A stretch of 64,000 bases of DNA from M0108 sp937862735 (lineage in GTDB: Bacteria; Pseudomonadota; Gammaproteobacteria; Chromatiales; Chromatiaceae), in NCBI GenBank assembly GCA_937862735.1, contig CALMDH010000138.1, forward strand, positions 50,454 to 114,453, read 5' to 3'. The translations under genes were made by a program, and so were the position numbers. Shown here piece after piece: positions 15,269 through 23,256 of this stretch. Position 1 is the first letter of the stretch, and every line of letters begins with the position of its first letter. The notes below the pieces were generated by a model. It was given only the letters and a program-made list of their open reading frames with translations, was not told the origin of the DNA and did no database searches.

Positions 15269-18200
15269 ATGAAACCAAACCACCCAGACGATCAGCTCAC
15301 AACGCTGGAGAACACCGCTGCGGACGGCGAGTCCTTTGTCTTCCTGGACCGCCAGGGCAAGCGCTGGCCTCGGTTCAAGCGTTACCTGCTGGTGTTGGGT
15401 GGGGTGGCGACCCTGGCCCTGGTGCTGTTCATCCAGACCCTGTTGGTCCCCTCCAGCCTCAGCCTGCCGCCAGCGGCGGAGGGGATCAAGACCCGGCTGA
15501 TGGCCTACCCGGCGGGTGGCTTGGGCGCCGGGGCGGCAATCAAACCGGTGTGGCTGGATTTCGCCAAGAACGGCCAGGGACGGGGTGCCATGGCCCACGC
15601 GCCCAATGCCCCCGCGACCATTCCCCCTGGTGCCGCCCAAGGCGGCGGCGCCCCCCTAAGCCAATCAGGTCCCATTGGACTCGCTGGCTCAACTGGCTCT
15701 ACGAGTTCCCCTGGCTCCAAAGGCGCCACCGCGGGGACTGATGCTGCCATCGCCACCGCGGTCGGCGCTTCCGCCCCCGTCGCCGCTGCCACCCCCAAGG
15801 CTGACGCCCCACCCTCAACGGGCGGCGAGATCCGCCTGGGTTTCTACGAGAACTGGGACCCCGCCAGCCTGACCTCCCTCAAGGCCCACGCCGGGCACCT
15901 GACGCATCTGGCGCCCGACTGGCTTTATCTGGAGGGGGGTGAGGGGGACCTCCGCGTCACCGCCAGCGAGGAGGTGGTGGATCTGGCGCGGGAGGCGGGG
16001 TTGGCCCTGGTCCCCCTGCTGCGCAACCTGGATGCCAACGACACCTGGCAACCCGAGGTGATCGAGAATCTGCTCTCGGGTCCCCAGGCCCTGACCCGCC
16101 AGGAACGGCTGACCACCAACCTGGTGACGACCCTCAAGGATCTGGACGCCCGGGGCGTTCTCATTGACTGGCAGCAGATCGACCCCTTTTTCAAGGACAC
16201 CCTGACCGCCTTTCTTGGCCGGCTGGCCACCAGCCTGCGCCTTGAGGGCCTGGAGCTGTGGCTCAGCGTCCCGGCACGCCGCCAGCTCGTCCTGCTGGAC
16301 CTGGCGGGCCTGGCCCCGCTCGTGGACCGCTTCGTGGCCAATCTTTACGACGAGAACGCCGAACGGGACCCACCGGGACCGGTGGCCTCCCAGGCATTTA
16401 TTGACGGCTGGCTCGACACCCTGGTCATGGGCTATGGCCGCCCCGAGCAGTGGATCGTCGGTCTCGGCGCCTATGGCTACGATTGGCGGGCGGGGGACAC
16501 CGAGGCCAGCCTGATCAGTTTCGAGGATGCCATGGCCCGGGCGGGGCGCTCCGGGCAGCAGGGCCTGGCCTTCGACCCCAAGGCCCTCAATCCCGGGTTC
16601 AGTTACCGGGATCAGGCCGCGGTTCACCAGGTCTGGTTCCTGGACGCCGTCACCTTCCTCAATCAACTGACGGCGACTCGGACGCGCCAGGCGGGCGGGG
16701 TCGCCATCTTTCGGCTGGGGACGGAGGACCCCGACATCTGGCCCCTGCTCAGCCGTGATCCGGACCAGCCCCTGGGGCGGGAGGAACTGGCCCAGCTCGA
16801 GATCCTCAGCCCGGGCGAGGCCATGGCCCATGTCGGCCGGGGCAGCCTGCTGACCGTGGACGATCAGCGCGGCGAGGGGCGGCGGCGTGTCACCCTGGGT
16901 CAGGGCCCCGCGGGACAGCCCCAGGCCAGCGCCCGCTACGAGCGCTTCCCCGGTTATCTGACCCTGGTCCACGAGGGGGCCGGTCCACCGGATGCCGTCG
17001 CCATCACCTTCGACGATGGTCCGGACCCGGACTGGACCCCGGCCCTGCTCGACGTCCTCAAGGCCGAGGGGGCGCGGGCCACCTTCTTCCTCATCGGCGC
17101 CAACATGGAGCAGCACCCGGACCTGGTGCGCCGCATCGTCCAGGAGGGGCACATGATCGGCGTCCATACCTACACCCATCCCAACATCGCCGAGGTGTCG
17201 GAGGAGCGGGCGCGCCTGGAGCTCAACGCCACCCAGCGGCTGATCGAGTCCCTCACCGGCCAGTCCACCATCCTGTTCCGCCCGCCTTACAACGCCGATT
17301 ATAACCCTTATACCCCCGAGGAACTGGTCCCCATCCGCATCGCCCAGCAACTGGGCTATCTGACGGTGACCATGGATATCGACCTCCAGGACTGGGAGCA
17401 GCCCGGGGTGGAGACCATGCTGGACCGGGTGCGCATTGGGCGTCATCACGGCGGCAGCGTGATCCTGCTCCACGACGCCGGCGGTGATCGTTCCCAGACC
17501 GTCGAGGTGCTGCCGGAGGTCATCCGTTACCTGCGCGCCCGGGGGGATAGCATTCTGCCCTTGCCGGAACTGCTGGGGATCCCCGCCGCCCAGCTCATGC
17601 CCGCGCTGCCCCCCCAGCAACAGCCCCTGCTGCGCCTGATCAGCGATACCGGCTTCGACGCCATCCACGCCATCGGTAATTTTCTCTGGGCCCTGCTGAT
17701 CCTGGCCACCGTCCTGACCCTGGCCAAGACCCTGATCGTGATCGCCCTGGCCCTGCGCAGCCGGCGCGCCCAGCGTCAGGCCCTGGCTGCCAGCTCCTGG
17801 CCCCCCGACATTGAGCCGGCCGGCGACTGTCCGCCGGACCTGTGCCCGCCGGTATCGGTGCTGATCGCGGCCTACAACGAGGCCAAGGTCATCCGCCAGA
17901 CCCTGAGGTCCGTCCTCGACACCCGCTACCCCGGCCCCCTGGAGGTGATCCTGGTCGATGACGGCTCCCAGGATGGCACCGGCGACATCGTCGCCGCCCT
18001 CGCCCGGGAGGATGGCCGCATCCGCCTGCTGCGGCAGTCCAACCGCGGCAAGGCGCGGGCCTTGAGCCGCGGCCTGGAGGAGGTCCGCCACGGCATCGTC
18101 GTCAGCCTGGATGCCGACACCCAGTTCCAGCCCGACACCATTACCGAGCTGGTGCGGCCCTTCACCGATCCCCGGGTGGGGGCCGTCTCCGGCCGGGCGC

Positions 18201-18940
18201 GGGTGGGGAATCTGGAGAGCCTCTTCGGCCGCTTCCAGGCCCTGGAATACTCCTGCGGTTTCAACCTCGACCGCCGGGCCTACGATCAGTGGAACTGCAT
18301 CACCGTGGTCCCCGGGGCGGTGAGCGCCTTCCGCCGGGAGGCGATCCGTGCCGCCGGTGGCATCAGCACCGACACCCTGGCGGAGGATACGGACCTGACC
18401 CTGAGCCTGCATCGTCACGGCTACCGCATCCGCTACGCCCCCCGGGCGGTGGCCTGGACGGAGGCCCCGGAGACGGCGCGCACCTTCGCCCGCCAGCGTT
18501 TTCGCTGGGCCTTCGGCACCCTCCAGTGCCTGTGGAAGCATCGCGATCTGCTCTTCAGCCGGCGCCATGGCGCCCTGGGTTGGTTCAGCCTGCCCAACGC
18601 CTGGTTCTTCAACTTCGTCCTGGTGGCCATCGGTCTGCTGGTGGACTTCGTCCTCCTGGTGGCCCTGATCCTCAACCCCACCAACGGCCTGCTCTATGCC
18701 TACTTTTTCACCTTCATCGCCGCCGACATGCTGCTGGCGGCGGTGGCCTACGGCATCGAGCGCGAGCCCCTGCGCCAGGTGTGGCTGATCTTGCCGATGC
18801 GCTTCATCTACCGCCCGGTATTTAATTACGCCGTCGCCAAGGCCATCCTCAAGGCCCTCAAGGGCGTCTGGGTGGGCTGGGGCAAGCTGGACCGTACCGC
18901 CTCCGTCGCCCCTGGGCTGCCGGCGGGGGGGAGAGGATGA
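15269..18940 (+). CDS. Trimodular polysaccharide synthase: GH18-like, NodB deacetylase and GT2 domains
   Basis: A 1223-residue membrane protein. One helix (about 36-58) leads into a periplasmic low-complexity linker (105-185), a GH18-like barrel (about 188-500), then a NodB polysaccharide deacetylase (about 575-760) with TFDDGPD, HTYTH, RPPY and LLHDAG motifs intact. A second helix (800-829) returns to the cytoplasm for a processive GT2 domain (about 860-1085) with DDGSQDG, DADTQF, AEDTDL and QRFRW, followed by C-terminal helices. The GT2 resembles PgaC/IcaA-type synthases; deacetylase plus barrel recalls PgaB. It probably makes and partly deacetylates an amino-sugar polymer. In the barrel the GH18 DxxDxDxE motif reads GVLIDWQ: the catalytic Glu is Gln. 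The next gene overlaps by four bases. Confidence 0.85.
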   Translation: MKPNHPDDQLTTLENTAADGESFVFLDRQGKRWPRFKRYLLVLGGVATLALVLFIQTLLVPSSLSLPPAAEGIKTRLMAYPAGGLGAGAAIKPVWLDFAKNGQGRGAMAHAPNAPATIPPGAAQGGGAPLSQSGPIGLAGSTGSTSSPGSKGATAGTDAAIATAVGASAPVAAATPKADAPPSTGGEIRLGFYENWDPASLTSLKAHAGHLTHLAPDWLYLEGGEGDLRVTASEEVVDLAREAGLALVPLLRNLDANDTWQPEVIENLLSGPQALTRQERLTTNLVTTLKDLDARGVLIDWQQIDPFFKDTLTAFLGRLATSLRLEGLELWLSVPARRQLVLLDLAGLAPLVDRFVANLYDENAERDPPGPVASQAFIDGWLDTLVMGYGRPEQWIVGLGAYGYDWRAGDTEASLISFEDAMARAGRSGQQGLAFDPKALNPGFSYRDQAAVHQVWFLDAVTFLNQLTATRTRQAGGVAIFRLGTEDPDIWPLLSRDPDQPLGREELAQLEILSPGEAMAHVGRGSLLTVDDQRGEGRRRVTLGQGPAGQPQASARYERFPGYLTLVHEGAGPPDAVAITFDDGPDPDWTPALLDVLKAEGARATFFLIGANMEQHPDLVRRIVQEGHMIGVHTYTHPNIAEVSEERARLELNATQRLIESLTGQSTILFRPPYNADYNPYTPEELVPIRIAQQLGYLTVTMDIDLQDWEQPGVETMLDRVRIGRHHGGSVILLHDAGGDRSQTVEVLPEVIRYLRARGDSILPLPELLGIPAAQLMPALPPQQQPLLRLISDTGFDAIHAIGNFLWALLILATVLTLAKTLIVIALALRSRRAQRQALAASSWPPDIEPAGDCPPDLCPPVSVLIAAYNEAKVIRQTLRSVLDTRYPGPLEVILVDDGSQDGTGDIVAALAREDGRIRLLRQSNRGKARALSRGLEEVRHGIVVSLDADTQFQPDTITELVRPFTDPRVGAVSGRARVGNLESLFGRFQALEYSCGFNLDRRAYDQWNCITVVPGAVSAFRREAIRAAGGISTDTLAEDTDLTLSLHRHGYRIRYAPRAVAWTEAPETARTFARQRFRWAFGTLQCLWKHRDLLFSRRHGALGWFSLPNAWFFNFVLVAIGLLVDFVLLVALILNPTNGLLYAYFFTFIAADMLLAAVAYGIEREPLRQVWLILPMRFIYRPVFNYAVAKAILKALKGVWVGWGKLDRTASVAPGLPAGGRG

Positions 18941-20109
18941 GGCCGGCGCCCTTATTACCGCCTTGGGCATGGGCCCTGGTCCTGTGCCTGACGCTCGCCA
19001 CGGCCTGCGGCCGGGTGGAGGAGGAGACGGGGGTCCGACGGGTGGCGGCGGAGCCCATCCCCGCCGGGCCCCTGGAACTGGTCTTCCCCGAGGGGGGGGC
19101 CTATACCGGCGCCTATGTCGACTTCGGCGAGGGCGAGGACGATGTCACCTACGATGCCATCGCCGACTTCGAGCGGATGACCGGCAAGCACCTCGCCCTG
19201 GTCGCCTTCGGCAGCTTCTGGGGGGAGCAGGCCTTTCCCGACAAGCAGGCGCGCATCATCGCCGCCTACGGGGCGGTGCCCCTGATCTTCTGGTCGCCCT
19301 GGGACCGGCCCTACATGGAAAACCGGGGGCTGGATCGCTTCAACGTCCCTTCTATCCTCGCCGGAACCTGGGACGACTATATCGACCGCTGGGCCGACGG
19401 CGCCAAGGCCTATGGCAAGCCGCTGCTCGTCACCTGGGGCCTGGAGGCCAACGGGAGCTGGTTTCCCTGGTCCGGCGTCTTCTACGGCGGGGGCGAGATC
19501 ATCGGCGAGGAGAACGGCCAGCCCCTCTACGCCGGTCCCGAACGGGTGAAGCAGGCCAACCGCTACGTCATCGACCGGGTCCGCGCCCGGGGGGCCCACA
19601 ACATCCTCTGGGGTTATCACGCCAACAACGCCTCCCTGCCCAAGGGCACCGACTGGAACAGCATCGCCGCCTACTACCCGGGGGATGCCTACGCCGACTG
19701 GTTGGGCCTGAGCGTCTACGGCAAGATCCAGCGCTTCGACGGCTGGCCCTCCTTCCACGATGTGATGGAGGACGCCTACCCTCAACTGCACCGCATCAAT
19801 CCCGCCAAGCCCATGATCCTGGCGGAATGGGGCGTGGGGGAGTTCCCGCCCGACGACAAGGCGGACTTCATCCGCACCGCCTTCACCGCCCTCAAGGATC
19901 AGTACCGGCTGTTCCGCGCCGCCGTCTTCTGGCATGAACGCTGGGAGACCGAGGCGGGCACCTTCTCCAATCTGCGCGTCAACTCCTCTCCCGAGTCCCT
20001 GGCCGCCTACCGCGAGGGGGTGGCCGACCCCTGGTGGCTGGACAAGCCCCTGTTCAAGCCCAAGGGGGCGGCCGTTTCAGCCCCCAAGGCATCCCCCGCG
20101 GTTCCTTAG
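18937..20109 (+). CDS. GH26-like glycoside hydrolase lipoprotein
   Basis: A 390-residue lipoprotein (lipobox Leu-Ala-Thr-Ala-Cys near 24). The barrel matches the GH26 (beta-mannanase/lichenase) pattern: Trp-Gly-Leu-Glu-Ala-Asn-Gly-Ser-Trp-Phe-Pro-Trp, supplying the acid/base Glu near 170, and Ile-Leu-Ala-Glu-Trp-Gly, supplying the nucleophile Glu near 297. It overlaps the upstream synthase gene (ATGA) and lies ten bases before the GH17-like gene, so all three are one operon. A role in trimming or releasing the polymer made by the synthase is inference; the linkage cut is unknown. Confidence 0.8.
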   Translation: MRPAPLLPPWAWALVLCLTLATACGRVEEETGVRRVAAEPIPAGPLELVFPEGGAYTGAYVDFGEGEDDVTYDAIADFERMTGKHLALVAFGSFWGEQAFPDKQARIIAAYGAVPLIFWSPWDRPYMENRGLDRFNVPSILAGTWDDYIDRWADGAKAYGKPLLVTWGLEANGSWFPWSGVFYGGGEIIGEENGQPLYAGPERVKQANRYVIDRVRARGAHNILWGYHANNASLPKGTDWNSIAAYYPGDAYADWLGLSVYGKIQRFDGWPSFHDVMEDAYPQLHRINPAKPMILAEWGVGEFPPDDKADFIRTAFTALKDQYRLFRAAVFWHERWETEAGTFSNLRVNSSPESLAAYREGVADPWWLDKPLFKPKGAAVSAPKASPAVP

Positions 20110-20119
20110 CAGGTTTTCA

Positions 20120-21823
20120 ATGAAGTTACCGAAGCTCCCCCTGGGTCTCTTTGTCCTGTCCGTGCTGCTCATCACGCTGGTCTGGTGGACCCTGGGGCGC
20201 CCGGTACCCATGCCGGCCCTGTCCGGGGACAAGGTGGCGCTGCCCTGTCTGTCCTACGCCCCCTTCCGGGGCGATCAGAGCCCCCTGGTGGGCAACGTCC
20301 AGATCGAGCGGGCGCAGATCGCCGAGGACCTGGAACATCTGGCGACCCGGACCCCCTGCATCCGCACCTATGGCGTCAATCACGGTACCCATGTCGTCCC
20401 CGAACTGGCCAAGGCGGCGGGACTGAAGGTGATGCTGGGGATCTGGCTGGGGGCGGACCCCGCCAGCAATCGCGAGCAGATCGCGACCGCCACCGACCTG
20501 GCGCGGCGTTATCCCGAGGTCCTGTCCGCGGTGGTGGTCGGCAACGAGGTGCTGCTGCGGGGGGAGATGACCCCGCCGGCCCTGGGGGCCGCCCTCCGCG
20601 AGGTCAGGGCGGCGGTGCCGGCTGCGGTGCCGGTGACCTACGCCGATGTCCCGGAGTTCTGGCTGCGCCATCCGGAACTGGCGGAGGCCGTCGATTTCAT
20701 CACCATCCATCTGCTGCCCTACTGGGAGGACTTCCCGACCCCGGTGGCGGCGGCGGTCGCCCATGCCGAGGCCAGCCGCCAGAAGATCCTGGCCGCCTTT
20801 CCGGGCAAGCGGGTCTTCGTCGGCGAGATCGGCTGGCCCAGCGCGGGGCGGATGCGCGCGGGCGCCCTGCCGTCGCGGGTCAATCAGGCGCGCTTCTTTC
20901 ACGAGGTCATGGCCCTGGCGGAGCGGGAACAGTTCGGCGTCAACCTGATCGAGGCCTTCGACCAGCCCTGGAAACGCCAGCGGGAGGGCACCGTCGGCGG
21001 TTATTGGGGGCTCTTTGACGCAACGGCGCGGGAGGCGAAATTCGCCTGGGGCCGGCCCGTCTCCAATCACCCCTTCTGGGCCTGGCAGGCGGGGCTTGGC
21101 GTCCTGCTGGCGAGCCTGACCTTCCTGGCCGCGGCCTGGTCGGCCCGACGCTCAGGCGGAGCCAAGTGTTCGCTCTGGCTGGGAGTCGCGGTTATCGCCC
21201 TGGTCTCGGGCAGCACCATCGGTTGGGCGGTGGAGGCGATGTGGGTGGAGAGCCTGGGCCTGGCGGGCTGGCTGCGCTCGGCGGGTTGGGTGGCGGTGGC
21301 GGCCCTGGCGCCGGTCGCGGGGGCGGCCCTGCTCCTGGCCGGCCAGGGGGTGCCGCCCCTCTACCGGGTGCTGGGTCCCACGACCGCCTGGCCCCGGGAC
21401 CGGCGCGCCCTGGCGACGGGTCTGATCCTGGCCGGCCTGTTGGTGCTGGCGATCCAGACCGCGCTGATGTTGGTCTTCGATCCGCGCTACGTCGATTTCC
21501 CCTTCGCCGGGCTGATCGGGGCGCTGATGCCCTTCGTGGTGCTAGCCCTTGTGCCAATCAAAGAGATGATTGCCGGCGGCCTGACCTCTCCACCGGAGCC
21601 GACAGCCGGCGATGAGATGACGTCCACAGGCAGCACGGCGGGGGGCGGTGGATCGGGGCTAATCAGGCCGCCAGCGGAGAAGACCGCCGCCGTCATCCTC
21701 GCCCTGGCGGCGGTCTACATCCTCCTCGCCGAGGGGTTCGCCAACTGGCAGGCCCTGAGCTATAGCGTGGCCTTGTGCGTCCTCGCCCTTACCTTGATCC
21801 GGGGGCGGGCCGAGCCAGACTGA
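20120..21823 (+). CDS. Membrane-anchored GH17-like glucan hydrolase/transglycosylase
   Basis: A 567-residue protein: N-terminal helix (7-27), GH17-like barrel (about 40-300) with acid/base Glu in VVGNEVLLRGE (near 143) and nucleophile Glu in VGEIGWPSAG (near 236), then several hydrophobic segments (about 315-550). The same layout occurs in the membrane-bound GH17 beta-1,3-glucanosyltransferases of Pseudomonas. The start at 20120 follows AGG in the short gap after the GH26 gene; the frame is open further upstream only inside that gene. Third gene of the polysaccharide operon. An insertion-like Gly/Ser/Thr-rich stretch (about 490-515) precedes the last helices. Confidence 0.82.
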   Translation: MKLPKLPLGLFVLSVLLITLVWWTLGRPVPMPALSGDKVALPCLSYAPFRGDQSPLVGNVQIERAQIAEDLEHLATRTPCIRTYGVNHGTHVVPELAKAAGLKVMLGIWLGADPASNREQIATATDLARRYPEVLSAVVVGNEVLLRGEMTPPALGAALREVRAAVPAAVPVTYADVPEFWLRHPELAEAVDFITIHLLPYWEDFPTPVAAAVAHAEASRQKILAAFPGKRVFVGEIGWPSAGRMRAGALPSRVNQARFFHEVMALAEREQFGVNLIEAFDQPWKRQREGTVGGYWGLFDATAREAKFAWGRPVSNHPFWAWQAGLGVLLASLTFLAAAWSARRSGGAKCSLWLGVAVIALVSGSTIGWAVEAMWVESLGLAGWLRSAGWVAVAALAPVAGAALLLAGQGVPPLYRVLGPTTAWPRDRRALATGLILAGLLVLAIQTALMLVFDPRYVDFPFAGLIGALMPFVVLALVPIKEMIAGGLTSPPEPTAGDEMTSTGSTAGGGGSGLIRPPAEKTAAVILALAAVYILLAEGFANWQALSYSVALCVLALTLIRGRAEPD

Positions 21824-22166
21824 TGACCAGCAGGCCCGCCGCCAGGCCGGCCAAGGCGCCGTTCTGCATCACCAGGCCAAAGCCGGCGGCGGCCAGGGCG
21901 AGGGCAAAGAGCAGGAGCGAGGGCCAGAGCAGGTGCAGCAGGGCGGCGCCCAGGGCTACCGCGCCGAAGACGCCCTCGTTGAACAGCCGCATGCCCAGAC
22001 GCAGGCTGGCGCACAGCCAGGTATCCAGCCCCGCCTGACAGGCGAGAAAGACCGGGGTGTTCTCGATGACCCGGTAGCGCAGGAAGCAGGCATAGAAGAC
22101 CGAACCCATGCCGATGGCGATGAGCCAGTTCATCTGCCGGGCCGTGGGCAGAAAACAGGGTTTCAT
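21789..22166 (-). CDS. Small hydrophobic membrane protein, unknown
   Basis: A 125-residue protein with three or four hydrophobic segments and few charged residues. Its 3' end overlaps the end of the GH17-like gene by 35 bases on the opposite strand (tail-to-tail). Composition and codon use look like a real membrane protein, but no family is recognised. It ends 65 bases upstream of the stop of terC's region on the same strand as terC but lies downstream of terC, so both could share a transcript. Confidence 0.6.
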   Translation of the reverse strand: MKPCFLPTARQMNWLIAIGMGSVFYACFLRYRVIENTPVFLACQAGLDTWLCASLRLGMRLFNEGVFGAVALGAALLHLLWPSLLLFALALAAAGFGLVMQNGALAGLAAGLLVISLARPAPGSR

Positions 22167-22230
22167 GGCAATACCTCAATCAAGCTGAAGAGCCGATCCG
22201 GAATAGCCTAAATCGATAAAGGTCAGGCGG

Positions 22231-22992
22231 TCAGGCCGCATCCTCCTCCACCCACTTGCGCAGTTCCACCGGCTTCTTGGCCTTGGCGCGCAGGCGCATG
22301 TTGATCATCTCCACGCCCAGGGAGAAGGCCATGGCGAAATAGATGTAGCCCTTGGGGATGTGCAGGTCGAGACCCTCACCCACCAGGGCGAAGCCGATAA
22401 GGACCAGGAAACTCAGGGCCAGCATCTTGATGGTGGGGTGGAGGTCAACGAAGTCGCCGATGGGCTTGGCGGCGAACATCATCACCCCCACGGCGATGAC
22501 GATGGCCAGCACCATGACCGGAATCTGATTGGCCATGCCCACGGCGGTGATGACCGAGTCCAGGGAGAAGACGATGTCGATGAGTGCGATCTGCACTACG
22601 ATGGACAGGAAACTGGCGCCGGCCTTGGCGATCCCGCCCTGTTCCTCTTCCTCTGGTCCCTCCAGGGCCTCATGGATTTCCATGGTGCTCTTGAAGAGCA
22701 GGAAGAGGCCGCCGAGGATCAGGATCACGTCGCGACCGGAAATCTCCTCGCCCAGGACCGTGAACCAGGGCTCCACCAGTCTCATCATCCAGGCCAGGGA
22801 CAGGAGCAGGAGGATGCGGGTGCCCATGGCCAGGCCCAGGCCGATGACCCGCCCCCGCTGGCGCTGGTGCTCCGGCAAGCGCCCCACCAGGATGGTGAGG
22901 AAGATGATGTTGTCGATGCCCAGGACGATCTCCAGGGCGGTAAGGGTCACCAGGGCCAGCCAGGCCTCCGGTAGGAAGATCCAGTCAAACAT
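22231..22992 (-). CDS. terC: TerC family membrane protein
   Basis: A 253-residue inner-membrane protein with seven or so helices. Signatures are Leu-Glu-Ile-Val-Leu-Gly-Ile-Asp-Asn-Ile-Ile in the first helix and Ile-Asp-Ile-Val-Phe-Ser-Leu-Asp-Ser-Val-Ile-Thr-Ala in the middle, both with the conserved Asp residues. TerC/Alx proteins handle tellurite stress or Mn2+ export, the latter often at the membrane with the Sec machinery. That makes it a third possible Mn2+ exporter in the window, but no yybP-ykoY aptamer is seen upstream. An acidic loop near 110-120 is typical. Confidence 0.88.
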   Translation of the reverse strand: MFDWIFLPEAWLALVTLTALEIVLGIDNIIFLTILVGRLPEHQRQRGRVIGLGLAMGTRILLLLSLAWMMRLVEPWFTVLGEEISGRDVILILGGLFLLFKSTMEIHEALEGPEEEEQGGIAKAGASFLSIVVQIALIDIVFSLDSVITAVGMANQIPVMVLAIVIAVGVMMFAAKPIGDFVDLHPTIKMLALSFLVLIGFALVGEGLDLHIPKGYIYFAMAFSLGVEMINMRLRAKAKKPVELRKWVEEDAA

Positions 22993-23107
22993 GCCGATCT
23001 CTTACTTATGTTGCCAAAGAGGAAGGGACTCATGTCTGGCTACCATGGCCAGACTTGCCCCTGGCCATGCAGGCCGGTGAGGCAGCCATTATGCCTTAAG
23101 GGGTACT

Positions 23108-23140
23108 CCCAAACCCAAACCCAAACCCAAACCCAAACCC
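23108..23140 (-). repeat. (CCCAAA)n tract; minus strand is G-quadruplex-prone
   Basis: Five and a half perfect CCCAAA units, followed by CCCGATCCCGTACCC, give about eight C3 runs. On the minus strand this is (GGGTTT)n, enough for intramolecular G-quadruplexes. It lies 116 bases upstream of the terC start codon on terC's coding strand, so it may be in the terC leader or promoter, and 117 bases before the sensor kinase on the other strand. Confidence 0.85.
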
Positions 23141-23256
23141 GATCCCGTACCCTTACCGTAACCGTACGCCTGTCCGTTCCAGACGCCCGACCCTGAGTAA
23201 CGCCCCTATGAACCATCAACTGGCCTGGGATATCGACCTGTTCCGCGGCGCCCGCG

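Noticed and set aside
15815..18970. A 1051-codon open frame on the minus strand opposite the trimodular synthase
   Set aside because: Composition is the low-information Gly/His/Gln/Asp pattern of an antisense frame in GC-rich DNA, and the plus-strand protein has three complete domains.
23000..23110. A Mn2+ riboswitch upstream of terC, like the one at 470
   Set aside because: The minus strand shows GGGAGTACC but none of the other conserved yybP-ykoY blocks.
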